64,000 bases of DNA from assembly GCA_963825255.1 (NCBI GenBank), contig CAWGSF010000001.1:570686-634685 (forward strand). Reading direction: 5' to 3'. The DNA is from JAIBJN01 sp963825255. GTDB lineage: Bacteria; Actinomycetota; Thermoleophilia; Gaiellales; Gaiellaceae. The notes beneath the pieces were generated by a model that searched no databases, was not told where the DNA came from, and saw only the letters and a list, made by a program, of their open reading frames with translations. Position numbers and translations under genes: made by a program. Positions 49,799 through 59,220 of the stretch are shown one piece after another (positions within the stretch are counted from its first letter, which is position 1; each line of letters opens with the position of its first letter).

Positions 49799-52063
49799 AT
49801 GTCGACATACACGGCGACGGGGGTCGAGGAGACTTCGCGGCCGCTTATCCAGTCGAAGCTGGAGGCTCCCGTCCCGCGCCAGCGCGTCTCACGCCGCGAG
49901 CTTCTCGACCTGTGCGCCGGCCCGCCGCGCAAGCTGACGCTGATCCGCGCGCCTGCCGGGTGGGGGAAGTCGACGCTGCTCGCCGATTGGCACTCGCTGG
50001 AGAGCGAGACTCGGCCGTTCGCCTGGGTCGCGCTCGACGGCGGCGACAACGATCCGGTCCGCTTCTGGACCTACCTCATCCACGCGCTTCGCACCCTCGA
50101 CCCGAGCGCCGGCGAGGTCTCGCTTCCGATGCTGCGGGCCCCGCGGGTCAGCGTCGTCGGCGACGTTCTCCCCGCGCTCTGCAACGAGCTCACGGCGTTA
50201 CCGCACCGAGTCGTGCTCGTCCTGGACGACTATCACCTGGTCGGAAATCCGGAGATCGACGAGGGTCTCTCGTCCTTTCTCGAGCACCTTCCCCAGACCC
50301 TCGAGCTTGTGGTCTCGAGCCGTTCCGAGCCGGCGCTCCCGCTCGCCCGCCTCCGCGCCCGTGGCGAGCTGGCCGAGATCGACGCACAACAGCTTCGCTT
50401 CTCCGAGGAGGAGGCCGGCTTCTTCTTCAACGACCTGCACGGGCTCGGGCTCGACACCGAGGACGTCATCCGGCTACGGGAGCTGACTGAGGGATGGGCT
50501 GCCGGTCTCTACCTTGCGACGCTCACCATTCGCGGCCGCGCAAGCGCGCATGAGTTCATCGAGGCGTTTGCGGGCGACAACCGCCACGTCGTCGACTACC
50601 TGAGCGCGGAGGTGCTGGCCGGCCTCCCAGAGGAGGTGAGGGGCTTTCTCCTCCACACGTCCCCCCTCGACCGCCTCTGCGGCCCTCTGTGCGACGCGGT
50701 GACCGACCGACCTGGCTCTCTGCTCATCCTGCACGAGCTCGAGCGCTCGAACTTCTTCCTCATCCCTCTCGATGCCAAACGCGAGTGGTACCGGTACCAC
50801 CACCTCTTCGGCGAGCTCCTGCGCCACGAGCTCGCGCTTGTCGAGCCCGAGCAGGTGCGCACGTTGCATCTCCGGGCGAGCGCATGGCACCGAGAGCAGG
50901 GCGATCCGTCCGAGGCGATCCATCACGCCACCGCGGCAGGGGACTTCGCCGATGCCTCGGAGCTGATCCTTCGCCACTGGATCGAGTTTCGAAACGAGGC
51001 GCGCCTCGAGACTGTCCTTGCCTGGCTCGACGGCCTCCCAGCCGAGACGGTGACCGGCGATGCCCGGCTTTGCCTTGTGCGGGCCTCGACGCTGCAAGAG
51101 GTCGGCCGCATCGCCGAGGCCGACCAGTGGCTGGTACTTGCCGCGCGGGGTGCGGACGGTGGGTCGCTCCTCGCCGGCCCGGCCTCGGTCGCGTCCGGCG
51201 TGGCCGCGTCGCAGGCGATCAATCTGTACTTCCTCGGGGACGCGGGCGGAATCGCCGAGACGGCGCGACCCGCGCTCGAGCTCGAGGAAGCCGGCTCCGA
51301 CTATTGGCGGAGCGCTCTCCTCACGACCTTCGGCGTCTCGGCCTTCCTTGGAGGAGAGGGCCGGGCCGCGTCAGCCCTCCTCGACGAAGCGGTGAGGTCG
51401 AGCGAGGAGTCCGACCATTCCCTCGCGCTCATCCACGCCCTCGGCTGGTGCGCGGTCGTTCATGCGGAGATCGGTGAATCGAGTCGCGCCGATCAGATCC
51501 TGGACGACGGCGAAGCGCTGCAGCGAACCCAGACCGGAATGGCGAAGTACTTCGGCATGTCCATGGTGCACGTCGCACGCGGAAAGCTGCTCGAGCGGCA
51601 GGGCCGGTTGAGAGAGGCCGACGAGGCCCTGGCCCTGGGCATCGAGCTCGCGCGGCGGGGCAACGCCAAGTTCGACCTCTCGTACGGGCTCCTCACTCAT
51701 GCGGGCGTGAAGGGCGCTCTCGGCGACCGCCGCGCCGCGAAAGACATGCTGCGGGAGGCCCGCCAGGCGGCCGAGGCGTGCGTCGATCCGGGCTTGTTGC
51801 CCGAGCTGGTGGCAAGAGTTGAGCGCAGACTCCGTCTCCTGCCAAGCCGCGCGGCGCAGACGCCGTACGCCGAGGATCTCAGCGAACGGGAGCTCGCCGT
51901 GCTCCGCCTGCTCGCGACCGATCTCACCCAGCGGGAGATCGGCGAGGAACTCTACGTCTCGTTCAATACCGTCAAGACCCACGTGAAGAGCATCTTCCGC
52001 AAGCTCGGCGTCGCCACACGCCCGGACGCGGTCTCTCGCGCGCGCGAGCTAGGACTGCTCTGA
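49799..52063 (+). CDS. MalT-like LAL transcriptional regulator
   Basis: 754 residues from the ATG at 49799, 8 bases below a TACGCT box. N-terminal ATPase: LIQSKLEAPVPRQRVSRREL and LTLIRAPAGWGKSTLLADWH (Walker A), RVVLVLDDYHLVGNPEIDEG (Walker B), FAWVALDGGDNDPVRFWTYL as in MalT/AcoK. A long TPR-like helical middle (residues about 350-680) is the ligand sensor, and the C-terminal LuxR HTH (LSERELAVLRLLATDLTQRE, VSFNTVKTHVKSIFRKLGVA) binds DNA. It diverges from the small gene/MFS operon and is probably its regulator. Confidence 0.9.
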   Translation: MSTYTATGVEETSRPLIQSKLEAPVPRQRVSRRELLDLCAGPPRKLTLIRAPAGWGKSTLLADWHSLESETRPFAWVALDGGDNDPVRFWTYLIHALRTLDPSAGEVSLPMLRAPRVSVVGDVLPALCNELTALPHRVVLVLDDYHLVGNPEIDEGLSSFLEHLPQTLELVVSSRSEPALPLARLRARGELAEIDAQQLRFSEEEAGFFFNDLHGLGLDTEDVIRLRELTEGWAAGLYLATLTIRGRASAHEFIEAFAGDNRHVVDYLSAEVLAGLPEEVRGFLLHTSPLDRLCGPLCDAVTDRPGSLLILHELERSNFFLIPLDAKREWYRYHHLFGELLRHELALVEPEQVRTLHLRASAWHREQGDPSEAIHHATAAGDFADASELILRHWIEFRNEARLETVLAWLDGLPAETVTGDARLCLVRASTLQEVGRIAEADQWLVLAARGADGGSLLAGPASVASGVAASQAINLYFLGDAGGIAETARPALELEEAGSDYWRSALLTTFGVSAFLGGEGRAASALLDEAVRSSEESDHSLALIHALGWCAVVHAEIGESSRADQILDDGEALQRTQTGMAKYFGMSMVHVARGKLLERQGRLREADEALALGIELARRGNAKFDLSYGLLTHAGVKGALGDRRAAKDMLREARQAAEACVDPGLLPELVARVERRLRLLPSRAAQTPYAEDLSERELAVLRLLATDLTQREIGEELYVSFNTVKTHVKSIFRKLGVATRPDAVSRARELGLL

Positions 52064-52107
52064 GCCTCTGGAATGCGACCTCGTTCAGCCGATGAGACGC
52101 AGTAATC

Positions 52108-52554
52108 ATGTCTGAGATGGGTATCGGGGCACCGGTGGTCGCGGCAACTGAGATCGAGATCAGAGCCCCCCAACTGGTCGTCTGGGATGTTCTAACGGCG
52201 ATCGATCGGTGGCCGAGCTGGAACCCCGCAGTCAAGTCCGCTTCGCTGCAGGGACGTCTCGAGGAAGGAGCGGAGTTCCGCTGGAAGGCCGGCCCCGGAA
52301 CGGTCGTGTCGAAGCTCGAAGTCGTGGAAGCGCCTCACCGAATCGCATGGTCTGGCAGGTCGATGGGGATCAAAGCGTTCCACGTCCACACGCTCGAGCA
52401 ACGTGATGGGCAGACTCTGATCAGTACGGAAGAGTCCTACGAAGGGCTGATTGCACGGCTCTTCAGCGGTCGCCTTCGAAAGATGCTCGACGGCTCGCTT
52501 CGAGATGGGCTTCGACATCTCAAGGCCGAGGCCGAACGGCAGGAGAGCACGTAG
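52108..52554 (+). CDS. SRPBCC (START-like) family protein
   Basis: 148 residues with the polyketide-cyclase/dehydrase-type ligand fold: VVAATEIEIRAPQLVVWDVL, IDRWPSWNPAVKSASLQGRL (the W-P-x-W-N-P motif), FRWKAGPGTVVSKLEVVEAP, and a long C-terminal helix SLRDGLRHLKAEAER. Members bind hydrophobic ligands or catalyse cyclisations; nothing tells which here. It starts 45 bp after the regulator. Confidence 0.82.
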   Translation: MSEMGIGAPVVAATEIEIRAPQLVVWDVLTAIDRWPSWNPAVKSASLQGRLEEGAEFRWKAGPGTVVSKLEVVEAPHRIAWSGRSMGIKAFHVHTLEQRDGQTLISTEESYEGLIARLFSGRLRKMLDGSLRDGLRHLKAEAERQEST

Positions 52555-52579
52555 TTCGGCTGAAGGCTCGAGACGAGCT

Positions 52580-54019
52580 TTACCTGGCCGCCCAGCCGAT
52601 TCTTGCCCATGGTGTTGCCTCCTCGGTGTCCTTGTCGAGTCGGTTCCGCGCGTCGAGTGCGGCAAGCCTGTAGAGCTCCGTGAACGTCGGAGTGTTGAAG
52701 GCCGTATCGGCGAGGTAGTCCACGGGCAGCTCGCCGGCGATCGCCGCCTGCCCGAAGTGCACCAGATCCGTCGCCAAGCTACCGATGATGTGAACGCCGA
52801 GGAGGCGTCTCGTCTCCGGGTCCACGAGCAGCTTCAGCAGACCTACGCGATCACCTGCGATCTCCGCGCGCGCCACTTGGCTGTAGCGGGCGATCCCGGC
52901 GACGTACGACACCTGCCGCCGGACGAGCTCTCCTTCGTTCGAGCCCACGAAGGCGATCTCCGGGATCGTGTAGATCCCGTACGGGAGCAGATGTGCCGAC
53001 GGCGCTGCCTGCTCGCCGAACGCCGCGAGCGCTGCGAGCCGCCCCTGGTCCGTCGGCCTGCGCACGGAGTCGTGAGAGCCGATGACCTCTCCTGCAGCAA
53101 AGATGTGAGCCGCGCCCGTTCTGAAGTCCGAGTCGACGGCGATCAGCCCCAGGGCGTCGGTCTCGAGACCTGCAGCCTGCAAGTTGAGCGCGTCGGTAGT
53201 GCCGTGGCGCTCCACCGCGTAGAGGGCGGCCTCGGAGACCAGCTTCTCCCCGCTGCGCAGTTGTACAACGGCCTCGCCGTTTTCGGGTCGAGCAGCCTCG
53301 ACCTCGTCGTCGAGCCGCAGGTCGACTCCGAGACCGCGAAGGTGGTAGGAGAGCGTCTCGACAAGCTCGTCGTCGACGAAGTCGAGAATGCGGTCCCGCC
53401 GATCCACTACGGTGACGTCGATCCCGAGGGCGGCGGCCATCGAGGCAAATTCGAGGCCGATCACTCCGGCACCGACGACCGTGAGAGTCCCTGGAATCGT
53501 GCTCAGTCCCGGCAACCCGTCGGCATCCAGAATCCGGTTTCCGTCGAACTCCACGTTGGGGGGGCGCGCCGGTCTCGTGCCGACCGCGATCACGAAGCGG
53601 TCTCCGCAAACCCTTCGGCCGTTCACCTCGAGCGTGTGGGGATCGACGAACGACGGACTCCCAGCGAGCACGTCGATCGAGTTGCGCCGCAATTCGTCGC
53701 GTACCGAGTCCAACTCGTGCTCGATCACCGGCGCGGCGCGCCACAGGAGTTCGTCCATCGTCAACTCGTGCTTCCTCCGCCGGGCACGGGCGTAGGGGCC
53801 GAGTGCCTGGCCGGTCAGCTCGACGATCGCGACGCGCAGAGTCTGCGTGTGGAGCGTGCTCCAGTTCTCGGACCCGCCGGCGAGCACGTCCTCACGCTCC
53901 GCGAGCGCGGCCCGCTTCCCCAGTCGGGCTGCCTGGATCGCCGCGGCCCGGGCAGCCGTGCCGGCGCCGATCGCGATGAGGTCGTAGGTGGTCGTCGCCT
54001 CGTCAGCGTAGGAGCCCAT
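52580..54019 (-). CDS. SthA-like flavoprotein lacking the redox disulfide, intact copy
   Basis: 479 residues. TYDLIAIGAGTAARAAAIQA is the FAD motif, VVGAGVIGLEFASMAAALGI the NAD(P) motif, HIFAAGEVIGSHDS the second FAD contact, and the dimer domain ends TAFNTPTFTELYRLAALDAR as in soluble transhydrogenase SthA. In SthA the segment after the FAD helix is GGGCTHWGTIPSK; here it is AGGSENWSTLHTQTLRVA, with no Cys at all, so no dithiol chemistry is possible. It could move hydride between NAD(H) and NADP(H), or serve as an oxidase or redox sensor. It diverges from the LAL regulator next to it. Confidence 0.8.
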   Translation of the reverse strand: MGSYADEATTTYDLIAIGAGTAARAAAIQAARLGKRAALAEREDVLAGGSENWSTLHTQTLRVAIVELTGQALGPYARARRRKHELTMDELLWRAAPVIEHELDSVRDELRRNSIDVLAGSPSFVDPHTLEVNGRRVCGDRFVIAVGTRPARPPNVEFDGNRILDADGLPGLSTIPGTLTVVGAGVIGLEFASMAAALGIDVTVVDRRDRILDFVDDELVETLSYHLRGLGVDLRLDDEVEAARPENGEAVVQLRSGEKLVSEAALYAVERHGTTDALNLQAAGLETDALGLIAVDSDFRTGAAHIFAAGEVIGSHDSVRRPTDQGRLAALAAFGEQAAPSAHLLPYGIYTIPEIAFVGSNEGELVRRQVSYVAGIARYSQVARAEIAGDRVGLLKLLVDPETRRLLGVHIIGSLATDLVHFGQAAIAGELPVDYLADTAFNTPTFTELYRLAALDARNRLDKDTEEATPWARIGWAAR

Positions 54020-54101
54020 TGCCCCGATCGCATCGGTGAAACGGCCGGTCGTCGTCTGCGTCCAACTTGCCGAAAACCGCTTCGTGCTGCACGCTGCCTG
54101 C

Positions 54102-56882
54102 GTGCTCTACGGGCGTGACGCCGAGCGGGCCGAGATCGGAAGGCTGCTCAAGGCGGCTCGCGACTCGACGAGCGGTGCGCTCGTCATCTACGGCGAGCCG
54201 GGCATCGGGAAGACCGCGCTTCTCAGGGATGCACGCGACCGCGCCGGCGACATGCACGTCCTCATGGCGCGAGGCGTCGAGTCCGAGGCGGAGCTTCCGT
54301 TCGCTGCGCTCGACCAGCTCATTCGGCCGGCGCTGAGCCATCTGGACCGGCTGCCCGGCCCGCAAGCCGCGGCGCTCGGCGGCGCGCTGGGCCTCCAGGA
54401 GGGAGCCGGAGAGGAGCGTTTCCTTGTCTACGCCGCGTGCCTTTCGCTGCTCTCGGAGATGGCGGATCGCCGCCCCGTGCTCTGCCTCGTGGACGACGCG
54501 CACTGGCTGGACAAGGTCTCGGCCGATGCGCTGATGTTCGTCGCACGCCGCCTTGACGCCGAGGGAATCGTGATGCTGTTTGCGGCGCGGGAAGGCGAGG
54601 TTCGGGGATTCGAGGCGGAAGACCTGCCGACGTTGCTCGTCGAACGGCTCGACCCTGAAGCATCCGCGACATTGCTCGACCGGGTCGCAACTTCGGCGGT
54701 CCCGTCCGTCCGCGAGCGTCTGATCGAACAGACGCAAGGGAACGCGCTCGCGCTCGTGGAGCTACCGTCGGCACTCAGCGAGGGTCAATTGGCCGGCGAG
54801 GAGCCGCTTCCGGAGTCGCTGCCGCTCACGCATCAGGTCGAGAGCATCTTCCTCGAGCGCGTGCGCCGGCTTCCGGACGACGCCCAGCGGGTCCTGCTGG
54901 TCGCTTCGGCCGACGACCTGGAGGACGCAAGGCTCGTCGCTCGAGCGAGCGAGGCCCTCGGCGCCGGCCCGCGCGGGCTCGACCTTGCCGAGCGGGCAGG
55001 CCTGGTCTCCGTGCACGGGAGCCGGCTCGAGTTCCGTCATCCGCTCGTGAGGTCAGCGGTCTACGAGGCGGCGACGTCGCACGAGCGTCTGGCCATCCAT
55101 CGTGCGCTTGCGGACGCATTGGCGGATGACGAGGAGTACGCGGACCGCCGAGCCTGGCATCTCGCGGCGTCGGTCCTCGAGCCCGACGAGGAAGCCGTCC
55201 GCGCGCTGGAGGAGGCCGCGGAGCGCGCCGAGTATCGAGCCGGCTACCGGGCCGCGGCGAAGGCGTTCGCGCGTGCCGCCGACCTCTCGACGGATGAGCA
55301 CGCTCGAGGCCATCGGCTGACCCGGGCCGCGCGAGCTGCGAGCATCGCGGGCGCTGACGACTATGCGATCGAGCTTGCCGGCGAGGCCGACCCTCTGGTC
55401 GATGACACTCTCCTTCGGAGCGAGCTGGACCTCGCGGTCGGAGTGGCCGAGCTTCGTTGTGGCCGCCCGCTGAATGGCTTCTCGAGGCTGATCAGCGCTG
55501 CTCGCCAGGTCGCCGCGCTCGACGCGTCGAAGGCAGTCGAGCTCCTCATCTGGGCAAACGCCGCTGCGTCGATGAGCGGCGACCCTTCGGCTCGCGCAGA
55601 GGTTTCCAGGCTGGCAGCCGACGTAGTATCCGCGGGCGGGGACGACGAGCTCATGTCGGTCGCCCAGGCCCTCGCCGCCTTTGCGCAGGTTCGGGGCGGC
55701 GATATGTCGTCCGACGGTGCCCAGCTCGAGGAGGCGTTCGCTCAAGCGTCCACCTCCGATAACGCTCAGCACATCTATGCGGTCAGCGTCGCCGCGATCT
55801 TCGTCGGGGACAATCAGCGTTTCGGAGCGCTGATCAACCGGGCGACCTCGCTCGCTCGGGCACGCGGGGAGCTCGGGATCCTCGCGGAAGCACTCTCCAT
55901 GAGCGCGGCTCAGCACTACCTGGCGCAGCGCTTCGAGGAGGCAGCGCTCGTGGCGCGCGAGGCACTGCAGTTCGCGCGGCAGCTCGGCGCCGCCAATTCC
56001 ACCGCGACTCCTCTGGGCCTCCTCGCCTTCGCGGCGGCCATCCGCGGTGACGACGACGAGGCTCGTCAGCGAAGCGGTGAAATGCTCGAGCTTGCTGCCG
56101 CTCACGGCCTGCCCGCGCGCGCCACGTGGGCGATGTACGTGCTCGCCATGCTCGAGCTTGGGCACGGACGCTGGACCGAGGCCCTCGAGCACTTCAGGGT
56201 CGTCGCCGACCCCCGACCGGACGTCGGCGACGCGTTCATAGCCAAGGGCGCAACTCCAGACGCGATTGAAGCCGCAGTACGGGCAGGGCGCATGGAAGAG
56301 GCACGTGATGCACTCTCGGAGTTCGAGGAGTGGGCGCCCGAGTCGGGCTACGCGTGGGTGCAGCCTCGACTCTCGGGCTGCCGCGCGCTTCTGGGCGAGG
56401 GCGAGGAGGCGACGGCGCACTTCGAGGAAGCGCTCCGGCTCGGCGCGGATGGCGGCCCGTTCGACCTCGCGCGCATCCAGCTGCTCTACGGCGAGCACCT
56501 GCGTCGCGAGCGCCGGCGCACCGACGCGCGCGTGCAGCTGCGCGTCGCTCTCGAGGCGTTCGAGCGCCTACGCGCCGAGCCGTGGTCCGAGCGGGCGCGG
56601 GCCGAGCTGCGCGCGTCCGGCGAGACGGCGCGAAAGCGCGACCCGAGCACCGTCGACCAGCTCACGCCCCAGGAGCTTCAGATCGCACGCCTGGTGGCGG
56701 AAGGCCTCTCCAACAAAGAGGTCGCGGCGCAGCTTTTCCTGTCGCCTCGGACGATCGAGCATCACCTGCGCCATGTGTTCATAAAGCTCGGCGTCAAGTC
56801 CCGTACCCAGCTTGCGCGCCTCCCTCTGGGCCCTGGGCTCGTCGCGGCGATCGGGCACCTGAGCGTGGTGGCTTCCGCCTGA
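54102..56882 (+). CDS. LAL-type LuxR regulator, intact copy
   Basis: 926 residues from the GTG at 54102, giving the usual start LYGRDAERAEIGRLLKAARD; the frame is open to a GTG at 54036. Walker A GEPGIGKTALLRDARDRAG, Walker B VLCLVDDAHWLDKVSADALM, TQGNALALVELPSALS and a LuxR HTH (LTPQELQIARLVAEGLSNKE, FLSPRTIEHHLRHVFIKLGV). The middle is built of helical repeats. This copy is unbroken and equals the island copy codon for codon once the latter's two extra bases are removed. Its likely targets are the flavoprotein upstream and the MMPL operon downstream. Confidence 0.9.
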   Translation: MLYGRDAERAEIGRLLKAARDSTSGALVIYGEPGIGKTALLRDARDRAGDMHVLMARGVESEAELPFAALDQLIRPALSHLDRLPGPQAAALGGALGLQEGAGEERFLVYAACLSLLSEMADRRPVLCLVDDAHWLDKVSADALMFVARRLDAEGIVMLFAAREGEVRGFEAEDLPTLLVERLDPEASATLLDRVATSAVPSVRERLIEQTQGNALALVELPSALSEGQLAGEEPLPESLPLTHQVESIFLERVRRLPDDAQRVLLVASADDLEDARLVARASEALGAGPRGLDLAERAGLVSVHGSRLEFRHPLVRSAVYEAATSHERLAIHRALADALADDEEYADRRAWHLAASVLEPDEEAVRALEEAAERAEYRAGYRAAAKAFARAADLSTDEHARGHRLTRAARAASIAGADDYAIELAGEADPLVDDTLLRSELDLAVGVAELRCGRPLNGFSRLISAARQVAALDASKAVELLIWANAAASMSGDPSARAEVSRLAADVVSAGGDDELMSVAQALAAFAQVRGGDMSSDGAQLEEAFAQASTSDNAQHIYAVSVAAIFVGDNQRFGALINRATSLARARGELGILAEALSMSAAQHYLAQRFEEAALVAREALQFARQLGAANSTATPLGLLAFAAAIRGDDDEARQRSGEMLELAAAHGLPARATWAMYVLAMLELGHGRWTEALEHFRVVADPRPDVGDAFIAKGATPDAIEAAVRAGRMEEARDALSEFEEWAPESGYAWVQPRLSGCRALLGEGEEATAHFEEALRLGADGGPFDLARIQLLYGEHLRRERRRTDARVQLRVALEAFERLRAEPWSERARAELRASGETARKRDPSTVDQLTPQELQIARLVAEGLSNKEVAAQLFLSPRTIEHHLRHVFIKLGVKSRTQLARLPLGPGLVAAIGHLSVVASA

Positions 56883-56975
56883 CGAGACGCGCGCCGCACC
56901 GGCGTTATCACCGATGCGATCGTGACGGCGCCGCCCTAGGTTGGCCTCACGGACCGCTTCGGAAGGAGACCGACG

Positions 56976-59213
56976 ATGCCCGGTGCCCCTCACGAGAAGG
57001 ACTCGACCCGACCGACCAATCTCGCGGCGAGGATGGCCCGGTGGAGCGCCCACCATCGAAAGAAGGCGATCTTCGGCTGGCTCGCGTTCGCGTTCGTGGC
57101 GTTTGCGATCGGGAACTCGCTCTTCACCCAGAAGGAGATCGTCTGGGAGACCTCCGGGCCCGGGGAATCCGGGCGGGCGGACACGATTCTCTACGAGGAG
57201 TTCAAGCAGCCGGCCGGTGAGGCCATCGTCGTCCAGAACAGGGAGCTGACGGCGTCCTCGCCGGAGTTCCAGGCGGTCGTGCGGGAGATCGTCGACGGAG
57301 TCTCCGCGCTTCCGGAGGTCGCGAAGGTCGAATCGCCGTTCGACGCCGAAGGAAGCGGTCAGATCTCCGGTGACAAGCACTCGGTGCTGATTCCGGTCGA
57401 GATCGCCGGACCCTCCGACGAGGCCGTCGATCATGTCGACCCGATCGTCGCCACCGTCGACGAGATTCAAGAGGCAAACCCCGGCTTCTACGTCGGGTCG
57501 TTCGGCGAGAGCACCGGGAAGGAGATCGAGGCTGCGTTCTTCGACGACCTCAAGAAGGCGGGGCTCTACTCCATTCCCTTGACGCTGGGCATCCTCCTGA
57601 TCGCCTTCGGCGCGCTCGTCGCAGCGGGCATCCCGCTCCTGCTGGGGCTCACGGCCGTCCTCGCGGCGATGGGTCTCGTGGCGGTCTTCAGCCAGGCGCT
57701 GCCGATGAGTGACGGCGTCGGCGCGATCATCCTCCTGATCGGGCTCGCGGTCGGCGTCGACTACTCGATGTTCTACTTGAAGCGCGAACGCGAGGAGCGT
57801 GCGGCCGGCCGGAGCGAGGAGGCCGCACTCGAGGCGGCGGCAGCAACCTCCGGTCGAGCGGTTCTCGTCTCGGGGCTCACCGTCCTCGTGGCCATGGCGG
57901 GCATGTTCCTCACCGGTGACGCCGACTTCGCGTCGTTCGCAGTCGCCACGATGACGGTGGTCGCGGTTGCGATGCTCGGGTCGCTGACGGTGCTGCCCGC
58001 TCTTCTCTCCAAGCTGGGGGACAGGGTCGATCGCGTGCGCGTGCCGTTCGTCCACAGGCTGCGCCGCGACGACGGCGAAGGCCGGATCTGGGGCGCCATC
58101 ATCGACCGCGTGCTCCGGCACCCGGCCCTGTCGGTGACGTTGGCGGGTGGTCTCCTGGTGGCACTCGCCTTGCCCGCGTTGCAGCTGCGCACGGCCCAGG
58201 CCAGCATCGACTCGTACCCACCGCAGTTCCTGACCGCCTACAACCGCGTCAAGGACGCCTTCCCGGGTACCGAGATCGGAGCGAACGTGGTCGTCAAGGC
58301 GCCTGACGTCGAGGCGCCGGCCGTCCAGGAGGCGATCGGCCAGCTCGAGTGGCGCGCTCTGCAGAGTGGCCTCATGAACGAGCCGATCGACATCGACGTC
58401 AACACCGCGGGAACGGTCGCGAACATCTCGATCCCCGTCGAGGGCGACGGCACCGACTCGACCTCGAACGCGGCTCTCGCCGCCCTGCGCGACGAGGTGA
58501 TCCCGCCGACGCTGGGAGCCCTGCCGGACGCCGAGGTCGCCGTCAGCGGCACGACCGCGCAGGCGAAGGACTACAACGACCAGATGAAGGCCGTCGCGCC
58601 GCTCGTGTTCGGGTTCGTGCTCCTGTTCGCGTTCGTCGTGATGCTCCTTTCCTTCCGGTCGCTGGTGATCGCGGCCAAGGCGATCGTGCTCAACCTGCTC
58701 TCGATCGGGGCCGCCTACGGCGTCCTCGTGCTGGTGTTCCAGCACGGCTGGGGGAAGGGGCTTCTCGGCTTCGAGTTCACGGGCGGAATCGACCCGTTCC
58801 TCCCGATTCTCCTGTTCGTGATCCTGTTCGGCCTGTCGATGGACTACCACGTCTTCATCCTCAGCCGCATTCGCGAGTCGTACGACAGGGGGATGAGCAC
58901 CGACGAGGCCATTACCCACGGGATCAAGACGACAGCCGGCGTCGTCACGAGCGCCGCGATCGTGATGGTGGGCGTCTTCGCCATCTTCGCCACGCTCTCG
59001 ATGCTGATGCTCAAGCAGTTCGGCGTCGGCCTGGCCGTGGCGATCCTGATTGACGCGACAATCGTCCGGGCGGTCCTCCTCCCGGCGTCGATGAAGCTGC
59101 TCGGCGACTGGAACTGGTACCTGCCCAGCTGGCTCGAGTGGCTTCCGCACTTCGAGCACGGCGAGAAGCTCGAGCCGGTCAAGGCGCCGCCCGTTCCCAC
59201 GCCGAGCTCCTAG
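56976..59213 (+). CDS. MMPL family transporter, intact copy
   Basis: 745 residues. A first helix (KKAIFGWLAFAFVAFAIGNS) and a porter domain are followed by GLYSIPLTLGILLIAFGALV and further helices; then the second half repeats the layout after LSVTLAGGLLVALALPALQL. The duplicated MMPL motifs GLAVGVDYSMFYLKRERE and GLSMDYHVFILSRIRESYDR carry the proton-relay Asp-Tyr pairs. Family members export lipids, siderophores or other hydrophobic molecules. ATG preceded by GGAAGGAG. The following hydrolase gene starts 7 bp after its stop. Confidence 0.92.
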   Translation: MPGAPHEKDSTRPTNLAARMARWSAHHRKKAIFGWLAFAFVAFAIGNSLFTQKEIVWETSGPGESGRADTILYEEFKQPAGEAIVVQNRELTASSPEFQAVVREIVDGVSALPEVAKVESPFDAEGSGQISGDKHSVLIPVEIAGPSDEAVDHVDPIVATVDEIQEANPGFYVGSFGESTGKEIEAAFFDDLKKAGLYSIPLTLGILLIAFGALVAAGIPLLLGLTAVLAAMGLVAVFSQALPMSDGVGAIILLIGLAVGVDYSMFYLKREREERAAGRSEEAALEAAAATSGRAVLVSGLTVLVAMAGMFLTGDADFASFAVATMTVVAVAMLGSLTVLPALLSKLGDRVDRVRVPFVHRLRRDDGEGRIWGAIIDRVLRHPALSVTLAGGLLVALALPALQLRTAQASIDSYPPQFLTAYNRVKDAFPGTEIGANVVVKAPDVEAPAVQEAIGQLEWRALQSGLMNEPIDIDVNTAGTVANISIPVEGDGTDSTSNAALAALRDEVIPPTLGALPDAEVAVSGTTAQAKDYNDQMKAVAPLVFGFVLLFAFVVMLLSFRSLVIAAKAIVLNLLSIGAAYGVLVLVFQHGWGKGLLGFEFTGGIDPFLPILLFVILFGLSMDYHVFILSRIRESYDRGMSTDEAITHGIKTTAGVVTSAAIVMVGVFAIFATLSMLMLKQFGVGLAVAILIDATIVRAVLLPASMKLLGDWNWYLPSWLEWLPHFEHGEKLEPVKAPPVPTPSS

Positions 59214-59220
59214 CACGGTC

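Noticed and set aside
35014..59213. The two module copies being one region assembled twice
   Set aside because: They differ by many substitutions, an indel of one codon in MMPL and different flanking genes, so they are true paralogues.
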